From: Cyclina sinensis
Lineage: Eukaryota; Mollusca; Bivalvia; Venerida; Veneridae
NCBI GenBank assembly: GCA_012932295.1
Contig: JAAONU010000011.1
Coordinates: 42,038,352 to 42,102,351 of the forward strand
Direction of reading: 5' to 3'
Length of the DNA stretch: 64,000 nucleotides
The notes beneath the pieces were generated by a model, which searched no databases, had not been told where the DNA came from, and saw only the letters and a program-made list of their open reading frames with translations. A program made the translations under genes and the position numbers. This document shows positions 12,366 through 24,370 of this stretch, one piece after another. Each line of letters begins with the position of its first letter. Position 1 is the first letter of the stretch.

Positions 12366-12800
12366 TATACCTGGCATCCTCTACTTATGATGGTCAAGTG
12401 TGACAACTGTTATTGAAATACCATCATGCATCCAAAAGGTATGGACCAGAGAAATATACTATAAGTTTAATCACCTGATGTGACCTTGACCTTTGACCTA
12501 GGCACCTGGGTCTTGCACGCGACACATTGTCTACTTATGGTGGTGATGTGTACCAATTTATTTGAAATCTCATCATGGATGCAGAAGTTATGGACCGGAC
12601 ACGAACTCCAAATGAACATAAACCTATATGACAAATACACTAAGTTCAATGCCCTACTGTGACCTTGAACTTTGATAAAGGGACCTGAGTCATAGACGCG
12701 ACACATCATCTGCTCATGGTGGTCATGTGTACTAATGTATTTTTAAATCTCATTTTGCATGCAGAAGTTATGGACCTGACACGAAGTATATCCTCTTTTT
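12366..12800. repeat. 179-bp tandem repeat of a clam-type dispersed element
   Basis: Two full units begin at 12482 ('gaccttgacctttgac') and 12661 ('gaccttgaactttgat'), with a partial copy upstream from about 12366. Each contains '(a/t)ctcat(g/c)(a/g)tggtg(g)tcatgtgtac', 'catgcagaagttatggacc' and 'gacacgaa'. The array ends in a short CA-rich tract (about 12805-12828). Such units are abundant non-coding repeats in bivalve genomes (recalled, not searched). Confidence 0.8.
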
Positions 12801-12828
12801 CGAATACACACACACGCAAACACACACG

Positions 12829-14519
12829 GGCAGGGGTAACACTATCCCCTAGCCATTTTATGGCTGGGCATAAAAATGAAAACAACAAAGTGAAAAGGCA
12901 ATCATGAAGAAACTTTTACTACGCATATTTAATCATTTTTTTCATGTGATAATCAATATCGATGGGATTGTAAGATTGCATCGTACAGTCTGATTTTTTG
13001 CAAGGGATGTCAGCCAAGACGAAAAGCATTGAAAATTTTTAACCAATAGGGGTCATAATAGTTCAGTTTGAAAACTGTGTTGTAGATAGACATTTTCCTA
13101 CGAACAAACATTTTAGTAACAGATCATAAAACTACAAGCATATAAAATTTTCGAGTTCAAACAAAAGACTTGCTGATTTTTTTAGTCCTAATAGTCATGA
13201 TAACCATCGCCGACACTCGTCTTGTTATTTACAGTTAGTGCTTTTATCAATTGCCTATAGAAAACAATACTCCATTTTAGCTCAGTTTTCTTGGAATGAT
13301 TTTTGATAGACGTGTGTATTTTGCATGCCACGCTTTTATCTGCTGAAGATATTGCGAATTCATAAAAAATGCCTTGCACTATGTCAGTAGCAGCTTTTTT
13401 GTCGATTACTGCATCCATAATACCTGTCAGACGAATGTGGCATTTTATATACAGAATAAAATGTTTTCGCTTGAAACGTTAACCTCAACTCTCATAAAGT
13501 GTGCACAGTTCAATGGTCGACTCTGACGATAAGCTTTATCTTTTTTCCCCTGTCTAAATGATTTTAGGCTAAGAATAGTGAGTCCCTTCTGGTTTAAGAA
13601 GTGCTTGCACATATGCCAAACGAAACGGTCGCATCGTGTTTTAGATAATCATGTCTTGTTACATGTTTCGGAACTTGCTGAAGAAGTCCACAGTGCTCTC
13701 GGTAATGTTACCAAGTAAAGTTGTGCGCTACTTACTAGATCCCATTCTCGGGCTCACAACAAATTTCAGGGGCGTGTTACTGTAATACTTTACTCGTATA
13801 AGTCGATACAGATAGATGGATTAAATTTTAAAGTCTAAATTCTGACGTATCATGTTTGCTGCTATATGTAGCATCAGATGTTTTTTACATACTGTACTTA
13901 TCAAGCCACTAAACTTGTTAGGTTGCCAAAAAATTTAAAAAAAAAATATTTTTTTTTCTATATTTTGGTAGATTGCAAAAAATGAAAATATATAGTTTGT
14001 TTTGTACTTGTTCCTGCTAAGACTTAATTGAAAATGTATATCAAAAGTGAAACTAACATTGGCTCAAACATGTAAAAATATTAGAAAATTTATATCCTGC
14101 TGTATTCATGTACTTTAACAAAGGAAAAGGATGGGTTTCTTTATTGCATGTTAGATGTAGGCTATGTTGTCTTACTAGTCCAGGTGGAGTAGTTTGATTG
14201 TATCTTTTGGTTGTTCCTGTCAGACGATATTTGTAACTTCTGTGTTCAGAAAAGACTTCTGCGAATAATTGTAAGAGAAAAAAATTTAATGTCTGCGCGA
14301 TGCATGCCACGCAAATCATTTTATATGCATACTTGTATTTTGTTACGTAGTTACGCAAGTTCTTACTGCAATTGTCTTCCTTGGAACAAGGTTGCTATTG
14401 AATGCTATCACCAATGACGTACAGTCAGAAGCCATTGTCGAAATGTTCCTTGTTTCTTATCAGCTAATGTTCAAATAGATCGTTTCGATACTCGCACGTT
14501 ATGCCAGTTGCTACACTGT
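12829..14519. other. Stretch without a recognised gene
   Basis: The only noteworthy open frame is on the minus strand at 13188-13418 (76 codons, true ATG start at 13416-13418). Its composition is protein-like, but it has no motif I recognise, and no flanking exon was found. Poly-A/T runs lie at 13930-13960. Confidence 0.4.
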
Positions 14520-14524
14520 TGCGT

Positions 14525-14670
14525 TCAACTGTTCTTTTTAGCTTCTTTTCTTCTATTGTGACTGTTTGTTAACAAATATGCTTTATGAAATCATAAAAAT
14601 AACTGTTTAGCTTTCTTTCGTCTTAAGTGATTGTTCGTTAACCAACATGTTTTATGATCTTAAGTACGGG
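14525..14670. repeat. Two-copy ~80-bp tandem repeat
   Basis: 'tttagcttcttttcttctat...gtttgttaacaaatatg' is followed by 'tttagctttctttcgtctta...gttcgttaaccaacatg', each ending in a 'ctttatga' / 'ttttatga' motif. No function is apparent. Confidence 0.6.
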
Positions 14671-15504
14671 AGAACTGATATGAGGTATGATTTTAAAATA
14701 GTGAGTACTTGCTTTAATTAATAAAAGAAAATTTTTATCTTGTGCTTCATTCTTTCTTTTTTTATTTAGCATGCAGGCAATGCGCCAGAGGTTGATTGGA
14801 GTCTAAATATTTTCACTTTACTTGTTTTCAGCTGCAATAAACAATCCAGCTGAAGATTAGAATATAATTACAAAGGTGTCAGTTGTAACTGTCTGATTGA
14901 TAACATCTCTTTTCAAGAATCTTTTTCTCCAAGTTAAAACTGTTAGACTTGCTCAATAAAAAAATAAAAGGTTTTTGTCTGTTATTTGATTATTTCTGAT
15001 AAAATCTGTGCAAGCAGTAACATGAGATGACTTTACGCTAATAGTAATTTACGGGACGTTAAATTACGTCACTTAGCGTTAATGAGATGATTTTGATGGC
15101 AAGAATCTTTACTCTAGTGCAACTCTTGTATGATTTTTTTCTTTAATCATTGATACTTACCCAGTTTTAGTTTATTTTACTTTTTGGTATGTAAGGAAAG
15201 TATTTTAAGAACTACATTTCTATATCTTATATTTCGCATTTGTCTGACAAGTAATTAGGGTGCAGTAATTGACTAAGAACAGATATTTACAGAATGCAAA
15301 TTATTCTATTTACTTGTAAGATCTGTAATAGACGAGAGGGAAAAGAAATTGGCACAAAGAATCTATGCGCTTTAAATGCGCGACTACCCCAATTATTAGT
15401 AGGAAATTGAGGCATTAAAACAATTTTCGTGTAAGGAATTCGATAAGAAAACTCATTATAACTAACGAATGTCGGCGTCGATTTATGCGCAAACATCTAT
15501 ATCT
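14671..15504. other. AT-rich stretch without recognised features
   Basis: No exon, repeat or RNA gene was recognised here. Confidence 0.4.
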
Positions 15505-15831
15505 GCAGACCTATTCACATAAAAAATCGTACGATTTATCTTAAGACTTTGACTTACGATAATCGTAAGTGAAATCTTAAGTCATTTTCACAAAACCAAT
15601 CGTAAGTTAAATTTTTTATCTTATGATAATTCTTATTCAAGATAAAAATTGATGATACATTTTACTTGTAAATGTAACAGTTTACACTTACGAACCGGTA
15701 ACATCAATCGTTAGCTTAAGACAGATTTTACGCTGAAGATTTTCTTACGATTTTTTGTGAAAAGGATATTTATCGTAAGATTTCTCTTACGAAAAAAAAT
15801 TGTCGTAAGATTTTTTTGTGAAAAGGTCTGC
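15505..15831. mobile_element. MITE with ~28-bp terminal inverted repeats, 327 bp
   Basis: The left end 'gcagacctattcacataaaa' and the right end, read in reverse complement ('gcagaccttttcacaaaaaa'), match; the match continues into 'atcgtacga' / 'atcttacga'. Inside are repeated inverted motifs such as 'cttacgataatcgtaag' and several 'tcgtaagattt' sub-repeats. There is no coding capacity. The superfamily cannot be assigned because no clean target-site duplication was found. Confidence 0.75.
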
Positions 15832-18800
15832 TGTTCAGCAAGAAAAGGTTTTAAATTGTTTAACATTTTACGTCATAATTGGAAACATTTTATCAGGTGG
15901 GATACTGACTGAATACGTAACTGACCTCGGCGAAATCTTCTGAGATCGCGCGGCAAAAATGAATGAGAATGTGCAGTTTGCATTGTGTTTCGTGTCGCCT
16001 GCAGTAATATTAACTTTACTTTGATTCACTGACCAACAGATTAATTGCTTTATGTTAACGGTTCGAAAGTAGCATTTCAAGTGGTTAGCCATCAATTTAA
16101 ACTTGATTTACAAAAACCTTCAAATTGTTCTGCTTCAAAATTGAACCTTGAGAGACGTCATCCTACAACTGATGTACGTAGTGCAGAGACCTGTTATCTG
16201 CCTGAATGCATATTACAATAATACAATCACTTCAAACGGTATCTCTTTAAAAAGAAAACTGACTCAGCATTGCTTGCATCGTATAAAATGATATTTATTA
16301 TTTACGTACTTAAGTATATTTCATTTCTGACTGTAATCATTCTTTACAAATTCTGTCAGACAAGAACAGCCAAACGATATAATCTAAGAATTCCATCATG
16401 ACTGGTTAGAATCTGTAAACAAACATATAACATGCAATAGGGATTACCGTTGTCAAAACATATATCCATTGCTTTCACCGCTAACGATGTTTTCATTTTA
16501 GCAGTATGATGTATATTCCCGTTATACTTAACTTCTCTGAAGATAATTGCTTTGTTTGTTTCCCAAGTATTTATATTACCTTTCAGTCTCAAACCAAATG
16601 CAAAAACTTGCGATTGTGCAATATAGAAAGCACAGAAAGCACTTTAGAAAGCAATTCTTTTACTTTGATCATTTGCTTCTGATCAATGCTTTTACTTCTG
16701 ATCATTTGATTCATATGACTAATGAGGGACATTCCTGATAACAAATTATATCCCTTACTCAGATTACATCAAAGGTAGACCAAATAGCACATTGGTCCTT
16801 TCAGTTGGAATCCCCTGACTTTATCCTTGTTTCTAACTGTGATGGTCTTGACTTTTAGTTGTGAAAATTGTCACTTATATTATTAAATAAAAAGTTAGGA
16901 TTATCAAAGAACAAAGATAATGGTGTAAACAAAACTTTGCTAAATTTATTGTGTAATCTGACTACCACTGTTGTAAATAATTAGGTTTATTTATCACCAT
17001 ATCAAAAGAGAAAATAGCGATAAATGCAGAGAAATCCAAATGGAAGGACCAAAGTAATATGAGAGAGTATTCAGGGTAGATTATCAGCTAATGTCCACCA
17101 TTCTTCGTAGAATACACGAATTTTATTATACCAAAGCGTATAAAACCTTTAGCACTTTCTTGATGTATACGCGTTTTCTGTGAAAGCTTGCTAAATCATA
17201 TTAAGTTTTAAATTGGTTTATTCTGTTGCTCAGACATAGTAAAATTACGTCAAGATTCAATTGTTATTTCATCTGCACTTAATATAAAGATTCGACAAAG
17301 AACAACTGAATCCCAGAACAAAACATGGCAGGCGCTTTAATCTTAAAAAGGGGGTAATAAAATGGGAAGAAAAAAACAATACTCTAGCAGCAATAAACTT
17401 TGTTTTCTACATGTAAACTAGATATTTCGAGTATTTACAGCAAGAACTTGTAGAAAATAATAATTCCTTGCCACGAAAAAAATAATAAGACCTTTAATCT
17501 AATTGTATATGACATTTGATTTCACAAAATTGAAGTTATTTTGAACAAGGTGATATATAAGCAACCGGATGTCAAAAAACCGGAAGTACAGACTAGTTAG
17601 TCGTTTTACTTTTATTTCAATGTAATATTAGCTTCGACAATCAACCAAACTGTTTGGTTAACACTTTGGATTAAAATCTTTATGATTTTACTAGGATTCT
17701 CTCTGAAAAAAAAACAAAATACGATTTAAAACCATAGACAAAACTTGCATTTTGTAATTAAGGAAAAAGCTGTTTTGAATATGTTTTAGTTCATATTAAA
17801 GCAAATTATATGGTTACTATTATTTTCTGGTTTTGTGTTTTAGTTTAAGGGAAAAAGGCACATGCCTTCATGTTTTACGAGTTTGGTCATTTTGATTGTC
17901 AATCTCAGACTGATATTACTTTTTGTTACCTTTTTGCAGATTTCCATACTAAAGCTGCACAATCACATTAAAAACTCACCAAAAAAATATCTATTTCAGA
18001 CTGGTATTCAAATTGTATACAATTTTTGCTTAGTTTTAGATGAAGTTACATAGAAAATTTCAAACTCAAACTCAGTTTGTGTATACTGTGCCTGGTATAG
18101 TGATGTTCAATACTAGTAATAATGAAAGGATGTTTGTCAAATATTTCCCCATGATGCATATCTGTGAGACATGGTTCTGCTTTGAACGTCTGTGACAGGA
18201 AGGTGGAGCGTTTTAGGTGATCTACCATTTTCAGCGAATGAGACTGCGATTACGTAAAGTTAGATTGTGTTTGATAGTTTTAATAATACATATTTATCTG
18301 TCAATGTCCAGTCTAAAGTTTCATTTTATTCTTAAAAACAAAACAAACAGAAACTTTAATTTTACTGCCCCTTTTTTCAAAACATAAAAGGATACCATCT
18401 AAAAGGCAACAATATCGAAAGGACTTATAGGTCGAAATCAAAGATTTAAGAGAAATTACATACTTCAGCTAAAACTTGACTGGTGTATTCACTGCATTAA
18501 AATCTACCAAGTTTGTTAAAATAAATCCATTCCATGTAGAACTCTGTTTGCTTTGCAAGTTGAAAGGAAAACGTTAAACATCTTTCTGTCCAAGAGCTTT
18601 AAAAAATGATATGAAGCGTTGTCTATAGATCTTTACAAAGATTGCTTAAATCATGTATCTAGGGTCGTTATATGCCTTGCTCTGAGGACTACTTATTTTA
18701 CGAATAGATATATAGCAATATTTTCAAAATTTGCCCAGGGTCCTAAAATTTGGTTTGTATCATAATCTAGCGAACTTTTACAAACATTTCTAAACCATAG

Positions 18801-19039
18801 CCATATGTCATTATTAGCCTTGCCCTGAGAATTATTTGTGATACAAAGGACAAAAAATAGCTTTTATCTGCAACCACAAGGCCCAAATCCCTGGATTTGG
18901 ATTAAAGCATAATCTAGCACACATTTACTAATATTTCTTAAACAGTGATATTTACAGTTGAACATGAGATGTACATGAACAGGCTTGCTATATAAGCGTA
19001 ATTAACAAAATAAATAAAAATTGTATTCTATAATAAACG
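15832..19039. other. AT-rich intergenic stretch without recognised genes
   Basis: Several open frames of 60-80 codons occur on both strands (for example 15868-16095 minus, 16356-16592 minus, 17862-18053 plus), but none has a recognisable domain or convincing splice sites. Confidence 0.4.
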
Positions 19040-19260
19040 TAGGCATTACATCGTGTTTGTGTTATCTACCTTCAATATACTGTTAATTTTTTTTAATATT
19101 AACCTTATCTCTGACAAAACTTCATACATCTGCATTAGCAATCACAGCTTATCATATAGTTTAATATTTTCTAGAACAATTAATTTCAAAATCTGTTCCT
19201 GTCTACAATATTTTGTCGCCACAAAGTTATTACATCGGGCGAAAACAATTCTGTTTTAGT
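19040..19260 (+). repeat. Old paralogous block, copy 1
   Basis: 'ctagaacaattaatttcaaa' with following 'tctgttcctgtctacaat' (from 19172) corresponds to 'ctagaacaagtaattcccaa' and 'tctgttctgttatatg' (from 21261), including the downstream 'tcg(c)ccacaa'. Divergence is high. No coding meaning is apparent. Confidence 0.5.
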
Positions 19261-20704
19261 AAGAAGAAATAATGTAGTAAACACGGACAATAAATCTTCA
19301 CATTCCATGCTGAGTACATTTGAGACGTTTATATATTCTCAATAAAACTGTTAGTTCATACAGTTTAGTTTTAGATTACAAACATTTAGGTTATCAATTC
19401 AATCCCCGTCCAAGATTTGAATTTTAGAGGGTGTTAAACTCAATCAAGTTTTTAAAGGATAAGAGTGTACCTTGTTGAAGAAGCTTTTTTTTTCAAAACA
19501 TTGTTGCTATGCAGTTCTTTTCAGTAGGCTACAAGAAACTGCAATAGCAAAGGAAACAAAATAACTCACAGCGGAGCAATTGTCTCGAACTGAATTCGTT
19601 ATACGACCAGTTGCCAGAATGTATAGAAAGAAATGCAATAACACTTGTAGAATAAACACCTACTTAAGATAACTGTATGCCTTTTTCGTAGAAACAAGTT
19701 ATAATGCCAGCTATTGCAGACATCACTGAGAACAGGTTTCTGTAACACGAGACAAATTACAACAGCTATGCCACGAGCTGACTCCATGGATTAGCCAATT
19801 TAAGACACAATATGATATATCAACCGAGGCTTTTAATTAACTACTGTCATATTTTATTAATGAATCCTGCAATAATTGCTCGGCCTTATACGCATGAAAC
19901 ATATATATGAAAGGATTGTGATTTATATTGGCAAACTCAAGTGTGCACTAATGTGTTTCTTGGAGGTTATATGTTAAGTATAATGTAATACATTAAAAGG
20001 GTCATACATTGACTGTAGACCATATTTTCCGTTATAAGGACATTTATTGAGAACTCAATTACTGATAGATACGTGTTGACTACAGGTAATGATCACAGTA
20101 AAATGTGATGTGCGTGTTAGGTTACATCGGGTAAAAAGTAGAACTGGAACAAATCAGGTTTCTGGAAAGCCTTTGAACACTCCAGGTGCCATATTATTAC
20201 TTTTTATTTATTGTTCCTAGGTTAAAACAGCCACGACCTTCACTCTAGTCATAACCGCTTCGCTTTAATGATTTACCAGTCTCCTGAAACGGATTTCAGA
20301 TAAAACTGCCAAATATGACGTCAAACATTAGCGACAATAAACGAGACAGAGAAGTTTAATATTAAACATCGTCCTTTGAGATATACAATTCAGTCAAAAA
20401 TGATTTATTGTTAACATTGATGTGCATATGTTGTTACATTTAATTGCATGTGCAGGATTCCTAAATCCAAAGGGAAATGTATTTGAAGAGTTGTGTTTGA
20501 TATTGCCATAAAATTACTCTTTGTTCTTGAAGCCGAATGTTGACTCATTTCTGGCTAACAGTTAAAGAAGTCAGTTTGATGCAAACAACCGTTTTTCACA
20601 CACTCAGTCAGCTGAAAAGTTGCTGTGAATTTTTATATTTATAAAATACTTTTATGTCACAGTGTGTTTGTATTATTAGGTCTTACATAACGGATATTGC
20701 AATA

Positions 20705-20882
20705 CAGTGAAATCCTGCTATTAAGACCACCTTTGGGACTGAGAAAAGATGGTCTAAATAGTGAGGTGGTCTTTGTTTTGAGGTAGAAAATAGTGCAAAA
20801 CTGTAAAATGGGACATTGAAATAGTGGTCGTATTATCGAGGTGGTCTTAATTTTGGGATGGTCTTAATGAGGGGTTTTACTG
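20705..20882. mobile_element. 178-bp MITE with TA target duplication (pogo/Tc1-mariner type)
   Basis: The element starts 'cagtgaaatcctgctattaa' and ends, in reverse complement, 'cagtaaaacccctcattaag', giving imperfect terminal inverted repeats that open with CAGT. TA dinucleotides flank both sides (20703-20704 and 20883-20884), the signature of Tc1/mariner/pogo insertion. Inside, 'gtggtctt' motifs recur in both orientations. There is no transposase. Confidence 0.8.
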
Positions 20883-21189
20883 TATTTGCAAACGCTTTAT
20901 GCCAATCAGTGGATAGAAATATCATAGAGGTACTGTTCCCATCTCTTTTCTTCCCATTTTTTAGGCTTTTAACATAAGATGTCAGAAATCAAAGAAATAT
21001 TAAATATCCCTTATGTCATAAATAACAGTATTTAACCTACCCGGAAATCAAAAATTTAAGACTCACCTTTATACCTTAGTAGTTTATTCTTAAAGAAACG
21101 AAGGCAGTGTGTTTTGATAATTTTGAATGAATATTTGGGGCCACTTTAGAGCAAGAATGCTGGTACTGGGATGTGTTTTTATCATTTGT

Positions 21190-21520
21190 CTTCGAATAAA
21201 AATATAACCTTGCTGCTTTCTCTCTTTCTTCCAATTATAAATGCAAAGTGTCATATTAACTAGAACAAGTAATTCCCAAGTCTGTTCTGTTATATGTTAT
21301 TCGTCTCCACAAGATTAATCTGAACAGAGACAGCGACTTAGATTAAATAAAAGAAGGCTGATATTACAAATTCCAGACTATTAATTCTTCAGTTAAAGCT
21401 GGAGTAATTACGCAATGAATACGAAAGAATCTTGATTAAATTTGTGAAGTAAGTTATTTCGAGAAAACAAAACGTTATTTCAGGCCGAATCAAAGTCTTT
21501 AGCATTACATGTTCGCAGAT
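21190..21520 (+). repeat. Old paralogous block, copy 2
   Basis: This matches 19172-19260 in its first part. In its second part ('ctggagtaattacgcaatga', then 'gaaagaatcttgattaaatt') it matches 26509-26560 ('agacggagtaattacacgcg', 'aaaagaatcgtgatgaaatt'). It links the 19-, 21- and 26-kb regions as remnants of an ancient duplication. Confidence 0.55.
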
Positions 21521-24180
21521 CATATGGCTGTATTGCAGCATCTAAAACTGAAAAAAAAAACTTGAACATTATTTTTTTAATCAGCGTCGTCTGTTCTTAC
21601 GTTCTGTTTGAGGGGATTACAAATGCTTAACAGATATAAGATTAGCCGTTGAAGTTCAGTAAATTTGAATGAAACATAGTTCCCTACAAAAAAAAGCGTT
21701 TACGAATCTCCAGAATACCTTTGAAGTATTTCAAGAAATATATATATATTAAAAACTAAGCTTAGATTTTTATTTTCAAACAACATGTTTTATTATTATT
21801 TTGTTAATATTTTATTATCATTTAAGCATATAAAATTCTGTTACGTTTTATGATTAAGTCCTATATTGTTTCGTAACTGAAATTCTAAATCGTGTTAAAT
21901 ATTTTTCTCCTCAAGATTTCTTATCGAAATAGCATGTTTGTATTAGATTCTATCATTATTGTTCATCGGGTGTTTTAGACTATAACTTTCAGAATGTAAT
22001 AGATAAAATCGCAGTAAAATTTAATAGTAAATGGGTTAACTGTTGGAATAAAATATTAGTTCACTAGTTCAAGGAAAATCATGAAATGCGCAGAAGCTGC
22101 TTAGATGGAAGCCTACCAATATACAGCTAAACTCCCTTTGATTTTGGTAGTTCCGATTAGGTTATTCTGTATGTTGTTCATCGAAACTGTCATCAACAAA
22201 TATAGATTTCTCTGTAAAGCCCTGTTTGAATAACACAAGCATTTCATACATTTCATCATATGATGAATGCAACCATTGGTGCAATTTTCTCTTCAGAACG
22301 TGTATTTCAATCACAGAATGATAACTGAGTTACAGTGGGAGGTCTACCTGGAACTGAGCAAAACTCCACTGTACTTCCACAGTAAACTTTGTATTGGCTA
22401 CTCTATTTTGATCCAGATTTTATGATATTTTGGTTTTAAAGAAATTCATCTGAAATCTGTGTAGTTCTAGAGATTAAAGTACTGATGCAAATTATTGCCA
22501 CATGTATATTCACTGTTTGAAATGTATTAATACTCAATCAAAGAACTGTAAATCTACCAGGACTGACTATTTGAGCAAATCTAAAATATCTCTTCAAGCC
22601 TGATGGATACAAATTATATCATTCAGTAAAGCAAACATTTTTCTACAAAAGGATATCATACCTATCAAAATCGAGACAGAAATGAAAAAAAGTTCTATTC
22701 ACTGTGTGTTAAGGAAACTGTGTGGTATTTGAAACTTGCTCTTATAATATGCAAGCTAACGAATATAAAATCGAAATTCTACGACATATTCATTTTTTTT
22801 TCAGAGTAAATGATGTTCCCCTTAGTATGCAGAAATTATTATTCTGTAATATGATAGTGATTTCAAACTAAGACTTTGATAAAGTTATTTAGCGTTTTGG
22901 AGAAAATGTTGACTTGGCAAATGATAAAGTGTTGAATTCCACTGGCTCATAAAGAAATTTCTTATCTCTGTTATTACAGGCCTTTGACTCAATTTGTCTT
23001 ACGTGTAGCCTAAAATCATTTAATGCAAGGTTCGAAATCCTGAGATTTCTTTCATTTTAAAGTTTAACTTGTGTAAGTTGACAAATTACCAATTTCATTT
23101 AATTATGATTTTTAAGTAAATAACACATACTTAAACGAAGTGGAAGTAAAATGAAATATCTTAGTTATAAAGCAGCCGTTGTAATTGTATGCTTACATTC
23201 TTAAATAATATCTGGAGGAGTGAAGCATCAACAATTGAAAGAGATATTTGACTAATATTTAGAAAACGTATAATAATGAATTCAGCAAAAGATGACGTCA
23301 ACATGCTGTGGTGTTTCATATCAACAGGCTCTGTTCGGTGCCGTTAATGTACCTGTTAACAATGATAGGTAACGCAGAAGCGAAACCGGAACTACCTAAA
23401 AGGCAGGTGCTCACTGTCAGGGCAAGTAATTTTGGAGATAATTCTGTATATCGGTAAACTCCCATTCATATTAATAAATTAATAAATATTTTATAATATC
23501 CGTAATAAAGAGCAATGAATATTGTACCTTAGCAAAATCATTTGATATCTAAGACTGATAAATGAATAAAGAAAATATATTTATATATTTAACATGTTAG
23601 TCTTGTTATGCCAAAATTTAAAAGACACAAAGAAAAAAAATAAAGTGAATTCATTTCGTTTGTTAATTGAATTCTGTAAATTAAATATTATTTTCATAAT
23701 AGGAATACCGATGTTTTGATCCATTATTCAATGAGATAAGAACAGTTTTATCTAAATCAGATGTGTTTCGACAAGGATTTAAATAAAGATTTGACAATGT
23801 ATTGAAATGCTTGACGGAAGTCGAAAACAGTGATCAAGGCGTAGATCGCTGGAATTTCAATCCGAAGATCTCTGGGTCATACAAACCAGAGAAGTTTCCG
23901 AGAAGTACGCAATCCAGCCTTTCGGTACAAGTACTTGTTAACACCTTAGAAGAACTTTTTATTGATCCATGTAAAATTTATTTATTAAAATGAAAAAAAG
24001 CAATGTCCTGAATTTTCTGGTATTCTACAAAGAAAACTTAAGTAAAGATTTATAGGAATTCTACAGAAGAATTCAGCCTCAAGTGAAAAGGAAGTACGTT
24101 TGTGTTTGCAAAAATTCCTTCACGAAATTCCATAAACTTGACAGTAGAGAGAAGTTCGCTGTGTTACAATAACCTAGTTT
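21521..24180. other. AT-rich intergenic stretch
   Basis: No gene was recognised. A 63-codon plus-strand frame at 23802-23993 has a protein-like composition but no motif or supporting exon. Confidence 0.4.
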
Positions 24181-24370
24181 CTAAAAAATTCGTAACCTCT
24201 CCTTAGCTAAGGCTAACACTAACATTTGGAGAAGTCGAATGTCTTGGCATTTGGTGTAAAATACAGATAAAACGCGGCACACAGATGAATGGATTTCCAG
24301 TGAGGAATATTTACATCACTCTCACTTTCCCTAACTGATAACAAACACTTAATGATTTTGAATATACACA
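24181..24370 (+). repeat. Old paralogous block (partner at 27655)
   Basis: 'tggcatttggtgtaaaatac' with 'taaaacgcggcacacagatg' and 'ggatttccagtgagg' corresponds to 'tggcacttggtgtaaataaa', 'taaacgcggagagaagata' and 'ggttttccagagag' at 27709-27770. The two segments are collinear but well diverged. Confidence 0.6.

Noticed and set aside
23030..23045. Isolated B-box-like 'ggttcgaaatcc'
   Set aside because: There is no A-box at suitable distance and no cloverleaf; a chance match.
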